Assembly: GCA_030432235.1 (NCBI GenBank)
Contig: JAUIHT010000002.1
Coordinates: 561,136 to 625,135, forward strand
Source of the DNA: Verrucomicrobiia bacterium
Lineage (GTDB): Bacteria > Verrucomicrobiota > Verrucomicrobiia > Opitutales > Cerasicoccaceae
Length of the DNA: 64,000 nt
Direction of reading: 5' to 3'
Part shown: positions 30,455 through 42,131 of the stretch, one piece after another
Position numbering within the stretch: position 1 is the stretch's first letter
Layout of the letters: every line of letters begins with the position of its first letter
Notes under the pieces: generated by a model
What the model saw: only the letters and a program-made list of their open reading frames with translations
Told to the model about the DNA's origin: nothing
Databases searched by the model: none
Program-made: the position numbers and the translations under genes

Positions 30455-30526
30455 TAACCCTTTTTTCCAGAACCCAATAAGAACCCGAAACCGACAGAGA
30501 CAGACCGCGCCGAGAAATAAACCCGT

Positions 30527-32980
<2,454 letters not shown>

Positions 32981-33081
32981 TTTAGTCGAAAGACTAAAGC
33001 CTCAAGTCAGAAGCATGAGCTTTTCCTGTATTCTTTGAGCTATACGCTTTTGACTTTCGACTTTCGACTTTTAGCTTTTCT
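32981..33081. repeat. Degenerate heptad repeat, infB-rbfA gap
   Basis: AGTCGAAAGACTAAAGC at the left is mirrored by GCTTTTGACTTTCGACTTTCGAC at the right. TTTCGAC occurs as two exact tandem 7-nt units. The gap has no gene, and the repeat ends only a few bases before the rbfA ATG, displacing any Shine-Dalgarno sequence. Confidence 0.75.
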
Positions 33082-33083
33082 CC

Positions 33084-33455
33084 ATGTCCCGAAGCGTCCG
33101 CGTCAACGAGTTGGTCAAGCGCGAGATCAGCCAGATCCTGCACACTGACTACCGCGAGCAAGCCGTCGCCCTCACCGTAACCGAGGTCGACGTTTCGCCG
33201 GACTTGCGTGTGGCCCACGTCTACTACTCCGTGCTCGGGGACGAGGCCAATGCCCGCGCCGCCGAAAAGTTCTTCGCCGCCAAGGGGAAAGAACTGCGGC
33301 GTAAAGTCTCCCAAACGGTCATTTTAAAGTACCTGCCGCACTTCAAATTCTTCCGGGACAACTCCATCGAGCGCGGAAATCGCGTCGTGGACCTCCTCAA
33401 CGAAATTGCCGAGGAGGACGCCAGCGATGCGAGCGGCCAGGAGGAAGGCCGTTGA
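33084..33455 (+). CDS. rbfA: Ribosome-binding factor A
   Basis: 123 aa with the KH-like fold: SRSVRVNELVKREISQIL, VTVTEV-type strand (LTVTEVDVSPDLRVAHVYYS) and LPHFKFFRDNSIERG. It binds the 30S subunit and assists 16S 5'-end maturation. It overlaps nrnA by 4 bp, so the two are translationally coupled. Confidence 0.95.
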   Translation: MSRSVRVNELVKREISQILHTDYREQAVALTVTEVDVSPDLRVAHVYYSVLGDEANARAAEKFFAAKGKELRRKVSQTVILKYLPHFKFFRDNSIERGNRVVDLLNEIAEEDASDASGQEEGR

Positions 33456-34456
33456 GTTATTTTGATTCGGAGACGCTGGTGGACTTCGTGGAGTTGCTCG
33501 AAGCCCTCGCAGGCAAACACGTGGCCGTGCTCGGGCATCTGCGCCCGGACGCCGACTGCATCGGCTCCCAGGTTGCACTCTGTCGGGCTCTGAACGCGTG
33601 CGGCATTGAGGCCGTCTGCCTCAACAAGCACGACACCCCGCGTGTCCTGCTGCCCTTCGTCGCCGACACCCCCTGGGCCACCCCCGACAGCTTCGACGCT
33701 GACGGCTGGACCGCCGTGGCGGTCGACTGTGCCGATCCCACCCGCTTCGGGCCGGAGGTCAACGCGCTCTTCCCGGAATTCTTTGCCAACATCGACCACC
33801 ACCGCAGCAACCCCGGCTATGCCAAGGTGAATCTCATCGACGCCCACTCCGCCGCCACCGGCGAGATGCTGACCGGGCTCTTCCTCGACGCCGGCATCGA
33901 CATCGACGCGGTCTCCGCCCAGGCCCTCTACGCGGCCATGGCCACCGACACCGGGCAGTTCCGCTACGCCGCCACCAGCCCGCGGGTCTTTGAGCTCTGC
34001 GCCGAGCTGCTGCGCCGGGGCGCCTCCCCCGCGCTCGCCTCCGAGCACCTTTTCGAAAACGACCCCTTCGCCAAGCTCGACCTGCTCCGCCGCTTCCTCG
34101 ACACCGTCAAGCTGGAGTTCGACGGCCGCCTCTGCTACGGAGTGCTGCCCTACGGCATCTTCGAGGAGACCGGCACCCTCAAGGAGGACGCCGAGGGCTT
34201 CGTCGACTACTGCCGCGACATCGCCGGAGTCGACATCGCCCTGCTGCTGGAGGAATACGAGCCGGGCCGCACCAAGGGCAGCCTCCGCGCCAAGACCGCC
34301 ACCATGCACGTCGACCTGCTGGCCAAAAAGCTCAACGGCGGAGGCCACGCCGCCGCCGCCGGATTCAACATCAACGAGCCCATGGCATCGGTGGAGGCAA
34401 TTACCCTCGCCGCCATCAAGGAGCACCTCGCCACCTACGACGCCGGGAAGCTGTAA
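33452..34456 (+). CDS. nrnA: DHH-DHHA1 phosphoesterase (NrnA-type oligoribonuclease/pAp phosphatase)
   Basis: 334 aa. The DHH motifs HLRPDADCIGSQ, VDCADPTRFG and DHHRSNPGY bind Mn2+; DHHA1 has GGGHAAAAGF near the C-terminus. The family degrades nano-RNA and dephosphorylates 3'-phosphoadenosine 5'-phosphate. The start is TTG at 33452, overlapping the rbfA TGA, supported by AGGAGGAAGG at 33439-33448. The nusA-infB-rbfA-nrnA-truB order is common in bacteria. Confidence 0.93.
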   Translation: MSYFDSETLVDFVELLEALAGKHVAVLGHLRPDADCIGSQVALCRALNACGIEAVCLNKHDTPRVLLPFVADTPWATPDSFDADGWTAVAVDCADPTRFGPEVNALFPEFFANIDHHRSNPGYAKVNLIDAHSAATGEMLTGLFLDAGIDIDAVSAQALYAAMATDTGQFRYAATSPRVFELCAELLRRGASPALASEHLFENDPFAKLDLLRRFLDTVKLEFDGRLCYGVLPYGIFEETGTLKEDAEGFVDYCRDIAGVDIALLLEEYEPGRTKGSLRAKTATMHVDLLAKKLNGGGHAAAAGFNINEPMASVEAITLAAIKEHLATYDAGKL

Positions 34457-34488
34457 GATTTCAAATTTCAGATGTTAGATTTCAAATT
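34456..34488 (+). repeat. 33-bp dispersed repeat, nrnA-truB gap
   Basis: AGATTTCAAATT occurs at 34456-34467 and again at 34477-34488. The whole 33-mer matches the reverse complement of 62765-62797 at 30 of 33 positions. A second run of CCCACATC/CTCATATC words follows at about 34525-34555. Confidence 0.85.
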
Positions 34489-34606
34489 GAGGATTATTTC
34501 GGTAGCTTGTTTTGCTGTTCCTCCCACATCCCACATCTCATATCTCCTATCCCTTCCCGGCTTGCGCTCCCGGCTAAAACCCTTTTACGCTACGCGGCTT
34601 TTTTTC

Positions 34607-35335
34607 ATGGCGACCCAAGAAGCACCTCAACTCGAAGGCATCCTCCTGATCGACAAGCCGCAGGGGCCCACCTCGCATGACGTGGTGGACCGCGTGCGGC
34701 GCAAGCTCAAGATGAAGCGCATCGGCCACGCCGGTACGCTCGACCCCAACGCCACCGGCCTGCTCATCATCCTGGTGGGCAAAGCGACGAAAGTCAGCCA
34801 GTACCTCATGTCGCTGGACAAGGAGTACCAGGGCGAAATGAAGCTGGGCGAAACCACCGACTCCTACGACGTCGAAGGCGAGATCACCGAGACCAAGGAC
34901 GTGCCCACCCTCACCGAGGACCAAATCAAGGAGGTTTTCAAAGGCTTCGTCGGCGACCAGTACCAGACGCCGCCGATGTTCTCCGCCAAGAAAATCGACG
35001 GTGTACCGCTCTACAAGCTCGCGCGCAAGGGCAAGGAAGTCAAACGCGAGCCGCGCTTCATCCGCATCAACGAGCTCGCTCTGGTCGAGATGAAACTGCC
35101 CATGGTTCACTTTTACGTCTCCTGCACCAAGGGCACCTACATCCGCACCCTGGCCCACGACATCGGTCAGAAACTCGAATGCGGCGCCCACCTGACGGAC
35201 CTTCGCCGCATCTCCAGCGACAAGTTCGACGTCGACGACGCCGTCATGCTGGAGGACTTCGAGGACATGAGCACCGCGGAAATCAAGCGCCACCTCATCC
35301 CGATCTACCAGGCCGTCCCCAGCCACGTCTTATAG
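34607..35335 (+). CDS. truB: tRNA pseudouridine(55) synthase
   Basis: 242 aa from ATG at 34607. [15 protein letters not shown] contains the catalytic aspartate. [17 protein letters not shown], the [17 protein letters not shown] segment and [13 protein letters not shown] are TruB signatures. It makes the T-loop pseudouridine in tRNA. An in-frame ATG at 34472 would add 45 residues encoded by repeat DNA and is rejected. It lacks the PUA extension of long TruB forms. Confidence 0.95.
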   Translation: MATQEAPQLEGILLIDKPQGPTSHDVVDRVRRKLKMKRIGHAGTLDPNATGLLIILVGKATKVSQYLMSLDKEYQGEMKLGETTDSYDVEGEITETKDVPTLTEDQIKEVFKGFVGDQYQTPPMFSAKKIDGVPLYKLARKGKEVKREPRFIRINELALVEMKLPMVHFYVSCTKGTYIRTLAHDIGQKLECGAHLTDLRRISSDKFDVDDAVMLEDFEDMSTAEIKRHLIPIYQAVPSHVL

Positions 35336-35343
35336 GCTTGGGA

Positions 35344-36168
35344 TCACGCGGCGTCGCTGCGTGAGATAAACCGCGAAAAGTTGGCTGCACATTGCTGAGT
35401 CAACTCCGCCGCATCACGCTTCAGATACTGCGCAGCCAGTGCGTAAACCTTGGCGATGTTGGCCGGGTGGTTGGGGGCAGCCTTTTCTCCGTCATTGGGC
35501 ATGGGATAAGCGATGCCATCCGGCGGCGGGAGCATGTCGGGGGCGTCGGTTTCGATGAGCAGGCGTTCCGGCGGCACAAGACGGAAGGCTTCCAGTTTGG
35601 CGGCCTTTTCCGGCTTGGCGAAGTAACCGCTGAAGGAAAAGTACGCGCCCAACTCGACAAAACAGTCTACCATCTCAGCCGGGCCGCCATAGGAGTGCAG
35701 CAGGAAACCGCGCGCGGGCCGGGTCTGCTCCAACATCTCCTTGAGCGTACCCCAGGCCTGTAGGCAATGCAGGCTCAACGGCAGGTTGCGCTCAGTGGCC
35801 AACTCAAGCTGCCATTGCAGAGCGGACTTCTGTTTATCCAGATCGTAATCGCGAATCCACTTGTCGAGCCCGCACTCACCGATGCCCACCGGGCGCCCCA
35901 GAGATGCGGCTGCATCGACGTGTTTTGAGAGCGAGTCCTGCCAACATTCTTCTACGTTATTGACGTGCCACGGATGCAGCCCGAAAGACGGGATGACAAA
36001 CTCCCAGCGCCGGGCCAGCTCCAGCACCGCGGGCCAGTCCTTCGGCGAGGTGCCGTTGACCACCACCCGCGCCACGCCCAACTCCGCGTAGATATCCGCC
36101 AACTCGTCCAGCACCCCGGCCAGGCGCGGGTCCTGCAGGTGCACATGCGCATCGTAGTACTTAGGCAC
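35344..36168 (-). CDS. TatD-family metal-dependent hydrolase
   Basis: 274 aa. Metal ligands lie in DAHVHLQDP, GLHPWHV, GECGLDK, LHCLQAW and ETDAPDMLPP. TatD-like nucleases act on DNA 3' ends or other phosphoesters. The gene converges with truB (8 bp apart) and is followed upstream by an inverted repeat shared with the glycosyltransferase end. Confidence 0.9.
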   Translation of the reverse strand: MPKYYDAHVHLQDPRLAGVLDELADIYAELGVARVVVNGTSPKDWPAVLELARRWEFVIPSFGLHPWHVNNVEECWQDSLSKHVDAAASLGRPVGIGECGLDKWIRDYDLDKQKSALQWQLELATERNLPLSLHCLQAWGTLKEMLEQTRPARGFLLHSYGGPAEMVDCFVELGAYFSFSGYFAKPEKAAKLEAFRLVPPERLLIETDAPDMLPPPDGIAYPMPNDGEKAAPNHPANIAKVYALAAQYLKRDAAELTQQCAANFSRFISRSDAA

Positions 36169-36180
36169 GGATGCAACTTA

Positions 36181-36247
36181 ACCACGAAACAAACGAAAAC
36201 ACACGAAAGCATTTTTTCTTTTTCGTGTCTTTGGTTTATTTCGTGGT
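36181..36247. repeat. Inverted repeat of ACGAAA words between tatD-type and glycosyltransferase genes
   Basis: ACCACGAAACAAACGAAAAC (continuing ACACGAAA) at 36181-36208 is inverted, imperfectly, as TTTCGTGTCTTTGG (continuing TTTATTTCGTGGT) at 36221-36247. The right arm overlaps the last codons of the glycosyltransferase and encodes its final TTK plus the TAA stop. It may also terminate that transcript. Confidence 0.85.
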
Positions 36248-37387
36248 AGAAACTATCTCTTTCAGGTCGGCCTCAAAGCCGCGCAGGACGCTCCCCCAGG
36301 AGATTTGCAAACTGGTTTCGCGGGCGGCCTGACGAATGACGGGCCAGAGCGGCTTGGCATTGTGAATGGTCTCGATGGCGGCGAGGAATTCCCCCTCGTC
36401 GTTGTACCTGGCCAGGAAGCCGTTTTCGCCGTCCTTGATATGACGGTGACCGGCGGCGTAATCGTAAGTCAGCACGACCAATCCGCTGGCCATCGCCTCG
36501 GTCACGACGTTGCCAAAGGTCTCGCTCACGCTGCCGAAAAAGAAAAAGTCCGCCGAGGCGTAGTGCGTGGCCAGATCCTCGCCGCGCCGCATACCGGCGA
36601 AGTGAATCTCCGGATGCTTCTTCTCCAGCTTCGCACGCTCGGGGCCGTCGCCCACGATGACCAGTTTGGCCTCGGGTTCCTTCTCCCTGAATTTCAGGAA
36701 AGCCTGCACGGTCAGTGGAATGTTCTTCTCCTGGGCCACGCGACCAACGTAAATCGCCACCGGCGTCTCCGGGGCCGCGCCCCACTCCGCTCGCATGGCA
36801 GCGTCACGCCGGGCAGGGTCGAAGAGCTGTGTATCGACACCGCGGGCCAGGATCTTGACGTTGTCGAAGCCGTAGCCTTCCAGCTCGCGCACGACCTCAA
36901 CGGAGGGCACGAAGGTGGCGGCAGTCTTGTTGTGGAAGCGCTTGAAGAAGGCCATCAGCGGGCTAACCAGCTTGCCGTAGCCGTAGTGCTTGCCGTAAGT
37001 GTGAAAGTTGGTGTGGAAGCTCGACGAGATAGGGATGCCCAGCTTGGTCGCCGCCCCGAGCGCGCTTTTGCCCAGCGGGCCCTCCGTCGCGATGTGGACG
37101 AGGTCGGGCTTTTCCTTGCGCCAAGTCTTCTGCAGGATGCCCACCGTCGGCAGGCCAAACTGCAGCCCGGGATAACGCGGGATGGGAATGCCTCCCAGCA
37201 GCAACTCGCCGTAGGGACGCGTGCCATTGGCCGTGGAGTACTTCGGGCCGGTGTCGGCCTTCTGGCGTGGACGCACCACGCTAACCTCGTGTCCGAAGCT
37301 TTGCAGGCCAGTGACGACCCGATGCAGCGTCATGGCCACGCCATTGACCTCGGGCGGGAACGTTTCGGTGACGAGAACGATTTTCAC
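36236..37387 (-). CDS. GT4-type glycosyltransferase (mannosyltransferase-like)
   Basis: 383 aa with a GT-B fold. The N-terminus ETFPPEVNGVAMTLHRV is typical of MgtA/PimB-like alpha-mannosyltransferases. The donor-binding part has GRVAQEKN, VIVGDGPERAKL and the EX7E motif SETFGNVVTEAMASG. It probably transfers a hexose from a nucleotide sugar to a lipid or glycan at the inner membrane; the acceptor is unknown. The C-terminus ends in codons from a repeat arm. Confidence 0.9.
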   Translation of the reverse strand: MKIVLVTETFPPEVNGVAMTLHRVVTGLQSFGHEVSVVRPRQKADTGPKYSTANGTRPYGELLLGGIPIPRYPGLQFGLPTVGILQKTWRKEKPDLVHIATEGPLGKSALGAATKLGIPISSSFHTNFHTYGKHYGYGKLVSPLMAFFKRFHNKTAATFVPSVEVVRELEGYGFDNVKILARGVDTQLFDPARRDAAMRAEWGAAPETPVAIYVGRVAQEKNIPLTVQAFLKFREKEPEAKLVIVGDGPERAKLEKKHPEIHFAGMRRGEDLATHYASADFFFFGSVSETFGNVVTEAMASGLVVLTYDYAAGHRHIKDGENGFLARYNDEGEFLAAIETIHNAKPLWPVIRQAARETSLQISWGSVLRGFEADLKEIVSTTK

Positions 37388-37536
37388 AGGCGGTGGGAGT
37401 TTGCAGTTTTGCGCCCTTGGCTAAAGGGATGCCCGCCTCACCGCAATGTTGCGTTTGTTACGTTTGCGTGGCGGCGAAAAAGAGAACATAGGCTTCACTG
37501 ATATCCTCGCCTGTATCGAAATGCTAATCGAATTCC

Positions 37537-37722
37537 TTAGGATGAAGGATACTCGCTTTGCTCTTCATTAAGTATTGCAGGTTTTGAGACCATTCTTTTT
37601 CGCGCAGCTTCCGCCTTAACACGAATAATCTCAGAGAGTTTACGCATGTCACCCCCGGCCTCTTTAGCAAGAGACTCCTTGATGCGCCAGACTTCCTCCA
37701 ATATTTCGTCTTTATATTCCAC
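37537..37722 (-). CDS. Putative antitoxin-like small protein (partner of PIN protein)
   Basis: 61 aa from GTG at 37722, preceded by GGAG; an in-frame ATG at 37785 lies inside the PIN gene. It is mostly helical and charged (DEILEEVWRIKESLAKEAGGDMRKL). Small proteins with a similar opening (EEVRxxREEHA type) often follow this kind of PIN protein. It overlaps the PIN gene by 11 bp. It has no DNA-binding motif that I recognise. Confidence 0.6.
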   Translation of the reverse strand: MEYKDEILEEVWRIKESLAKEAGGDMRKLSEIIRVKAEAARKRMVSKPAILNEEQSEYPSS

Positions 37723-38197
37723 GTCGGGACTCCAACAGTTCTTCGGGTGTACAGATTTCTGGTAATTGATAGCCTGCTTTCTCACAGATGGCCCTCAGTT
37801 TTTTGAAGTTTGCTGGATTGACCAAATGCTTGAAATTCCAAGTAACAAGATAGTCAATTGCGTTGACAGAAGCAAGCGCGATGTGGAGAGCGTCTTCGGA
37901 TGCACGTGTGGGCACTTGAATGGTTTTCAAAATAGTACAGGCAAGCTGGTCAGCCTCTTCCGTCAATTCAAGAATCGGAAGCCCCTCAAGGCTCTCCAAC
38001 CTAAGGTCGGATGCCCTTGGATCTCCTTCAGCAACTTCCGCCAGAACCGCATAGGAGACATAACAATCATACCGACTCGCCTGCGTCTCCCACCATTCGC
38101 GGGTGAGGTGCTGGCGAGCCTGAACAACTAGATCGCGACTGGGGCGAGCGGTGAGGTAGCTCGGGATGGTTGTCTCAATGTAGCAACGCTCCCTCAT
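37712..38197 (-). CDS. PIN-domain protein (VapC-like toxin)
   Basis: 161 aa. CYIETTIPSYLTARPS at the N-terminus, AVLAEVAEGD, SEDALHIALA and DYLVTWNFKHL supply the acidic residues of a PIN ribonuclease site; the first acid is Glu as in this subgroup. VapC-type toxins cleave tRNA or rRNA. The toxin gene comes first and the small partner second, the reverse of classical vapBC. It lies only 9 bp after guaB on the same strand, so it may be co-transcribed. More AT-rich than guaB. Confidence 0.78.
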   Translation of the reverse strand: MRERCYIETTIPSYLTARPSRDLVVQARQHLTREWWETQASRYDCYVSYAVLAEVAEGDPRASDLRLESLEGLPILELTEEADQLACTILKTIQVPTRASEDALHIALASVNAIDYLVTWNFKHLVNPANFKKLRAICEKAGYQLPEICTPEELLESRRGI

Positions 38198-38206
38198 CTT
38201 GCACTC

Positions 38207-39769
38207 TTACCCCCGCTCCTTGGAGGTCTTGACCTCGATGACGTCGTGCGGGGCGCTTTCCTTCATGCCAGCGGCGGTGACGCGGATGTAGCGGGCACGC
38301 TGCTTGAGCTCGGCGATGTCCTTTGCGCCAAGGTAGCCCATACCGCTCTGGATGCCGCCCACGAGCTGCCCCATGACAACGTCGAGCGAATCGGAAACTT
38401 CCTTCAGGGCCTCGATGCCCTCGGCGGCGACCTTCTGGTTTTTCTCCGTCTTGGTGTGCCCGTAGCGGGCGGCGCTACCGGCCTTCATAGCCTCCAGGCT
38501 GCCCATGCCGCGGTACTGCTTGTAGAGCTTGCCGTCGATTTCGAGAATCTGCCCCGGGGCCTCGCGACAACCCGCCAGCAGCCCGCCGCAGATAACGGCG
38601 TCGGCCAGGGTGAGCGCCTTGACGATATCACCGCTCTTGGTGATGCCGCCGTCGGCGATGATACGCACGCCCTTCTTGGCGGCGGCTTGTGAGGCCACGT
38701 AGAGCGCGGTGAGCTGCGGGATGCCGACCCCGGCGACGATGCGCGTGGTGCAGATGGAGCCCGGCCCCTGACCGACCTTGATGGCGTCCGCCCCGGCCTC
38801 GGCCAGGAAGTCCACGCCCTCGCCGCTGGTGACGTTACCGGCGATGATGGTCAGCTCGGGGAACTGCTCGCGGATAAGCTTCACGCTCTGCCCCACCCCG
38901 GCGCTATGGCCGTGCGCGGTGGAAACGGCCACGGCGTCCAGACCCTCGTCGACCAGCGCGCCGACATGCCCCAGCAGGCGATCCCTGTCCAGCGCGCCAT
39001 CGGTCGTGCGGGGGCTCGATACCGCCGCGCCGCAAAGCAGACGAAAAGAGCTATCACGCGCCGGCTTGACGTTATCGCGGACCTCCTCGGTGATGCGCTC
39101 GATGTCGCTGAGGGTGAAGAGTCCGGCCAGGCGATCTTGGTCGTCGACAACGAGGAGCTTGTGGATGCCGAGGTGGTCGTTGAAAAACTTGTCCGCGGCG
39201 GTGATGGGGTCGTTCTCAATGTCGCTGGTGAGAATCGTGAAAACCTCGGCGCGCGGCTGCATGGCCTCAATGACCTTGCGATCGGCATAGCGCTGCTTGA
39301 CCGCGCGGCCCGGCAGCAGGCCGAGGAGGCGGTTCTGCTCGTCGACCACCGGGAAGGTGCTGAACTTGAACCCGCGGTCTTCGATGATCTCCAGCACATC
39401 GGCGATGTGGAGGTCCGGAGTGACCTTGATCGGATCCTGGATGAGCCCGTGGATGTTGTTTTTGACCCGGGCGACCTCGCGCACCTGCTCGCGCTCGGGC
39501 ATGTTGTAATGGATCAGCCCCATGCCGCCGTTATGGGCCATGGCGATGGCCATGCGAGACTCCGTCACGGTGTCCATGTCCGACGAGATAACCGGGATGG
39601 AGAGCTGCAGGCGCTCGGAGAGGGCCGTCTCCAGGCGGGTCTGACGCGGCAGCACCTCGGAGTAGCGGGTGGCCAGCGTGATGTCGTCATAGGTGAGGCC
39701 GTAGGGCTGGTTTTGCCCAAAGAAAGCCTCGGCGGGAAGATAGTATTTTTCGTCGGAATGCGCGCTCAT
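38207..39769 (-). CDS. guaB: Inosine-5'-monophosphate dehydrogenase
   Basis: 520 aa from ATG at 39769 ([10 protein letters not shown]); an upstream in-frame start at 39853 is not conserved. [15 protein letters not shown] opens the barrel. Two CBS domains are inserted at about 115-235. [15 protein letters not shown] contains the catalytic cysteine, and [12 protein letters not shown] is part of the flap region. It oxidises IMP to XMP with NAD+, committing to guanine nucleotides. The VWA gene lies upstream on the same strand. Confidence 0.97.
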   Translation of the reverse strand: MSAHSDEKYYLPAEAFFGQNQPYGLTYDDITLATRYSEVLPRQTRLETALSERLQLSIPVISSDMDTVTESRMAIAMAHNGGMGLIHYNMPEREQVREVARVKNNIHGLIQDPIKVTPDLHIADVLEIIEDRGFKFSTFPVVDEQNRLLGLLPGRAVKQRYADRKVIEAMQPRAEVFTILTSDIENDPITAADKFFNDHLGIHKLLVVDDQDRLAGLFTLSDIERITEEVRDNVKPARDSSFRLLCGAAVSSPRTTDGALDRDRLLGHVGALVDEGLDAVAVSTAHGHSAGVGQSVKLIREQFPELTIIAGNVTSGEGVDFLAEAGADAIKVGQGPGSICTTRIVAGVGIPQLTALYVASQAAAKKGVRIIADGGITKSGDIVKALTLADAVICGGLLAGCREAPGQILEIDGKLYKQYRGMGSLEAMKAGSAARYGHTKTEKNQKVAAEGIEALKEVSDSLDVVMGQLVGGIQSGMGYLGAKDIAELKQRARYIRVTAAGMKESAPHDVIEVKTSKERG

Positions 39770-39854
39770 GGCAACGGGTGTTGCCCTTGGGGATTTTCCA
39801 GCCGATCGCCACCCACGCAACAGAAAAATGCCCGATCCGCCGAATCGAAACAAT

Positions 39855-40862
39855 CTAGTTCACCGTGCGGTATATGCCCTGGTTTTTCTCCGCCAGGGTT
39901 CGTAAAAAATCGCGCCCTTCCTGACTTTTATAGGAGATCGTGTTGATCGGAACAACCGGCCCCTTTTCCTGCAGCTTGTCTACCAAGGCAAGGACTTCCT
40001 TCTCTCTGATGGGAAACGGTTTCCCATCAGAGAGAAGGAAGATGGTATCGGGCTTTTGACGAATCGCCGCCTTCAGCGCCTCGCCCGTATTGGTGCCGAA
40101 ATGTTTGCCCCCTTTATATTTCTTCCACTCGACATCGCCGTGGTTGCCACCGGCTTTCTCGACAACAAGAGCAGGGTCCTGCCCATAGAGCCATTCGATG
40201 GCGTCCTTCACCGCTTGCTCGTCGGCCGGGGTCAGCGAACCTCGAAATTTATCCACATCCGCGGCAAAGACAATGATGTTAAAACGACCCTGGCCCGTGA
40301 ACTTTATCAGCGTATCTTCCACTTCCCGGGCCACCTGTCGGAAGCCCTCCATACCACGAGGCTCCTTAATCATACTGCCCGAAATATCGACGACAAAGAG
40401 CAGGTCCTTGCCGTCGGACTCCATGCCGAAAAAACTGATCTTGGGCATGGAGGTGGCCAGACTCAGCCCCATACCCTTGCCCCCGTAGCGGCCTTTACCG
40501 ACAGCAACCCCGACATTCGTGTTGATGTTATCGAGGGACAGCTCGGGCAGCTTGATATCCTCCACCCGTGCTGTCAGCACCCGGGCCAGCTCCTTGGGTT
40601 TAGCAGAGGATGACTTTTTGAGTTCAATCCTGATGGGCTGCGGAGGATTGGCCTGCTGGACCGGGGGCGCCTCAAACTCCGGCTCGGGGGTACTCAACTG
40701 AGTCCAGATAACATAATTGCCCAGGATAAAACCGATCACCAGGTGAACCAAGAGGCTCAACAAAATGAACTGAATAAGCACTTTCTGCCGCTTTGGGGCG
40801 GCACCTGATTTCTTCACAGGTATGCCTAAGCGCAACAAGGAACTGAAAACGCGATCTGCCAT
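39855..40862 (-). CDS. Membrane-anchored von Willebrand factor A domain protein
   Basis: 335 aa from ATG at 40862 (MADRVF). One membrane helix at about 28-55 is followed by a proline-rich linker ([13 protein letters not shown]). The VWA domain starts near 155 with the metal-ion motif VVDISGSMI and ends near the C-terminus. Extracellular VWA proteins mediate adhesion or complex assembly. Codons for residues about 274-290 ([15 protein letters not shown] region) lie in a perfect 47-bp palindrome. Confidence 0.85.
   Translation of the reverse strand: MADRVFSSLLRLGIPVKKSGAAPKRQKVLIQFILLSLLVHLVIGFILGNYVIWTQLSTPEPEFEAPPVQQANPPQPIRIELKKSSSAKPKELARVLTARVEDIKLPELSLDNINTNVGVAVGKGRYGGKGMGLSLATSMPKISFFGMESDGKDLLFVVDISGSMIKEPRGMEGFRQVAREVEDTLIKFTGQGRFNIIVFAADVDKFRGSLTPADEQAVKDAIEWLYGQDPALVVEKAGGNHGDVEWKKYKGGKHFGTNTGEALKAAIRQKPDTIFLLSDGKPFPIREKEVLALVDKLQEKGPVVPINTISYKSQEGRDFLRTLAEKNQGIYRTVN
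39995..40041. repeat. Perfect 23-bp inverted repeat with 1-nt centre in VWA coding sequence
   Basis: The left arm 39995-40017 (starting CTTCCTTCTC, ending GATGGGAAAC) is the exact reverse complement of 40019-40041. The single centre base is at 40018. The palindrome is wholly inside the reading frame. Confidence 0.97.
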
Positions 40863-41018
40863 GGGGGTAACCAAAGCAGTATTCTATGGCGGGAAACAGC
40901 CTGACAGACGATGATAAGCGTATGTGATTTGCCGACGACGATGTGTTAATCACTGTCCGGCCAAATCGCCCCCAGCCAGGGCATTCCCAGAAGCAAAGGC
41001 CTTCAAGGTCCTCTGCGC

Positions 41019-42011
41019 TCACGCCTCCCAGGACTGGAGGATGCGCAGGTAGTTGGCGCGCTCGAGGGCCTCGGGGTTGGGTGCGTGCAGGTAGCTCATG
41101 CTGCCCCTGGCCTGGGAGAGGCTTTCGTACTCCTGCTCCTCGAGCCAGAAGGCCACCTCGCGGCGCAATTCCTCGATCTGCCCCAGGCCTTTTTGCAGGA
41201 GGCAGGAGACAAGCTGCAGGGCGTCCGCCCCGGCCATGACGGCCTTCAGCGCGTCGTCTCGGGTGTGAATGCCGCCCGTACAAGCAATGGAAAGCTCGTA
41301 GCGGCCGTGCAACATCGCCAGCCAGCGCAGGCGTAAAAGAAGCTCGGAGGAGTCCGACAAGTGCAGGCTCGGCTTGAGCTGTAGCGACTCCAGGTCGATG
41401 TCAGGTTGGTAAAAGCGATTGAACAGGACCACGCCGGCGGCGCCGTCCAGCTCGAGCCGGCGGACAAAGTGAGGCAACGAGGTGAAGAACGGCGAGAGCT
41501 TGACCGCCAACGGCAGCGACACGGCCTCGCGAATCTTGCCCACAACCTCGATGAAGTTCGCCTCGATGAGCGCTCCGTATTCCTCGTCGGTGCGCGGCTG
41601 GTAATACAGATTGAGCTCCAGGGCGTCGACGCCCGTCTCGGCAATCTGGCGCGCATAGTGCGTCCAGCCGCCGGGCGTGGTGCCGTTGAGCGAGGCGATG
41701 AGCGGCATATCGACGGCCTTGCGGCACTGGGCCAGGTGCTCCAGATACTCCTCCGGTCCATAGTGGTAGTCCACCGCACTGGAGAAATACCCGCTGGCTT
41801 CGGCAAAGCTCTCGGCGTAGGCTTCCACGTGCGCGTGCAAGCCGCTTTCGTGATGCTCGATCTGCTCTTCGAAAAGCGAGTGGAAAACCAGCGCAGCCGC
41901 CCCGGCATCCTCCGCCGCCCGCACGCGGTCAACAGTGGAGCCCAACGGCGAGGCCCCCACGATAAAGGGATGTGGCAGGTCGAGCCCGAGATAGGAAGTT
42001 TGAAGGTTCAT
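41019..42011 (-). CDS. Dihydroorotate dehydrogenase-like protein
   Basis: 330 aa. An FMN-type barrel: PFIVGASPLGSTVDRVR, ASLNGTTPGGW, ELNLYYQPRT, PLAVKLSPFF, VLFNRFYQPDID and CTGGIHTRDDALKAVMAGADALQL. It has the phosphate-binding half of the PyrD family, but the substrate loop is different; these proteins are commonly annotated as DHOD-like and are often found beside pyruvate:ferredoxin oxidoreductase genes, as here (nifJ, 120 bp upstream). The actual reaction is unknown. Confidence 0.85.
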   Translation of the reverse strand: MNLQTSYLGLDLPHPFIVGASPLGSTVDRVRAAEDAGAAALVFHSLFEEQIEHHESGLHAHVEAYAESFAEASGYFSSAVDYHYGPEEYLEHLAQCRKAVDMPLIASLNGTTPGGWTHYARQIAETGVDALELNLYYQPRTDEEYGALIEANFIEVVGKIREAVSLPLAVKLSPFFTSLPHFVRRLELDGAAGVVLFNRFYQPDIDLESLQLKPSLHLSDSSELLLRLRWLAMLHGRYELSIACTGGIHTRDDALKAVMAGADALQLVSCLLQKGLGQIEELRREVAFWLEEQEYESLSQARGSMSYLHAPNPEALERANYLRILQSWEA

Positions 42012-42020
42012 GGGAAAAGG

Positions 42021-42113
42021 AATGAAAGATGAAAGATAAACGATGACAGATGAAATGAGAGACTGGCCGGATGATTCTTCGACTTCATCTTTCTGCTCTC
42101 ATCTTTCATCTTT
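42021..42113. repeat. Heptad repeat, nifJ to DHOD-like gap
   Basis: GATGAAA/GATGACA words at 42021-42062 are inverted as TTCATCTTTC/TCTCATCTTTCATC at 42082-42113. Bases 42082-42108 equal 60005-60038 except for one substitution and the absence of one ATCTTTC unit. Confidence 0.88.
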
Positions 42114-42131
42114 TATTAAAGCACTTGCTGC

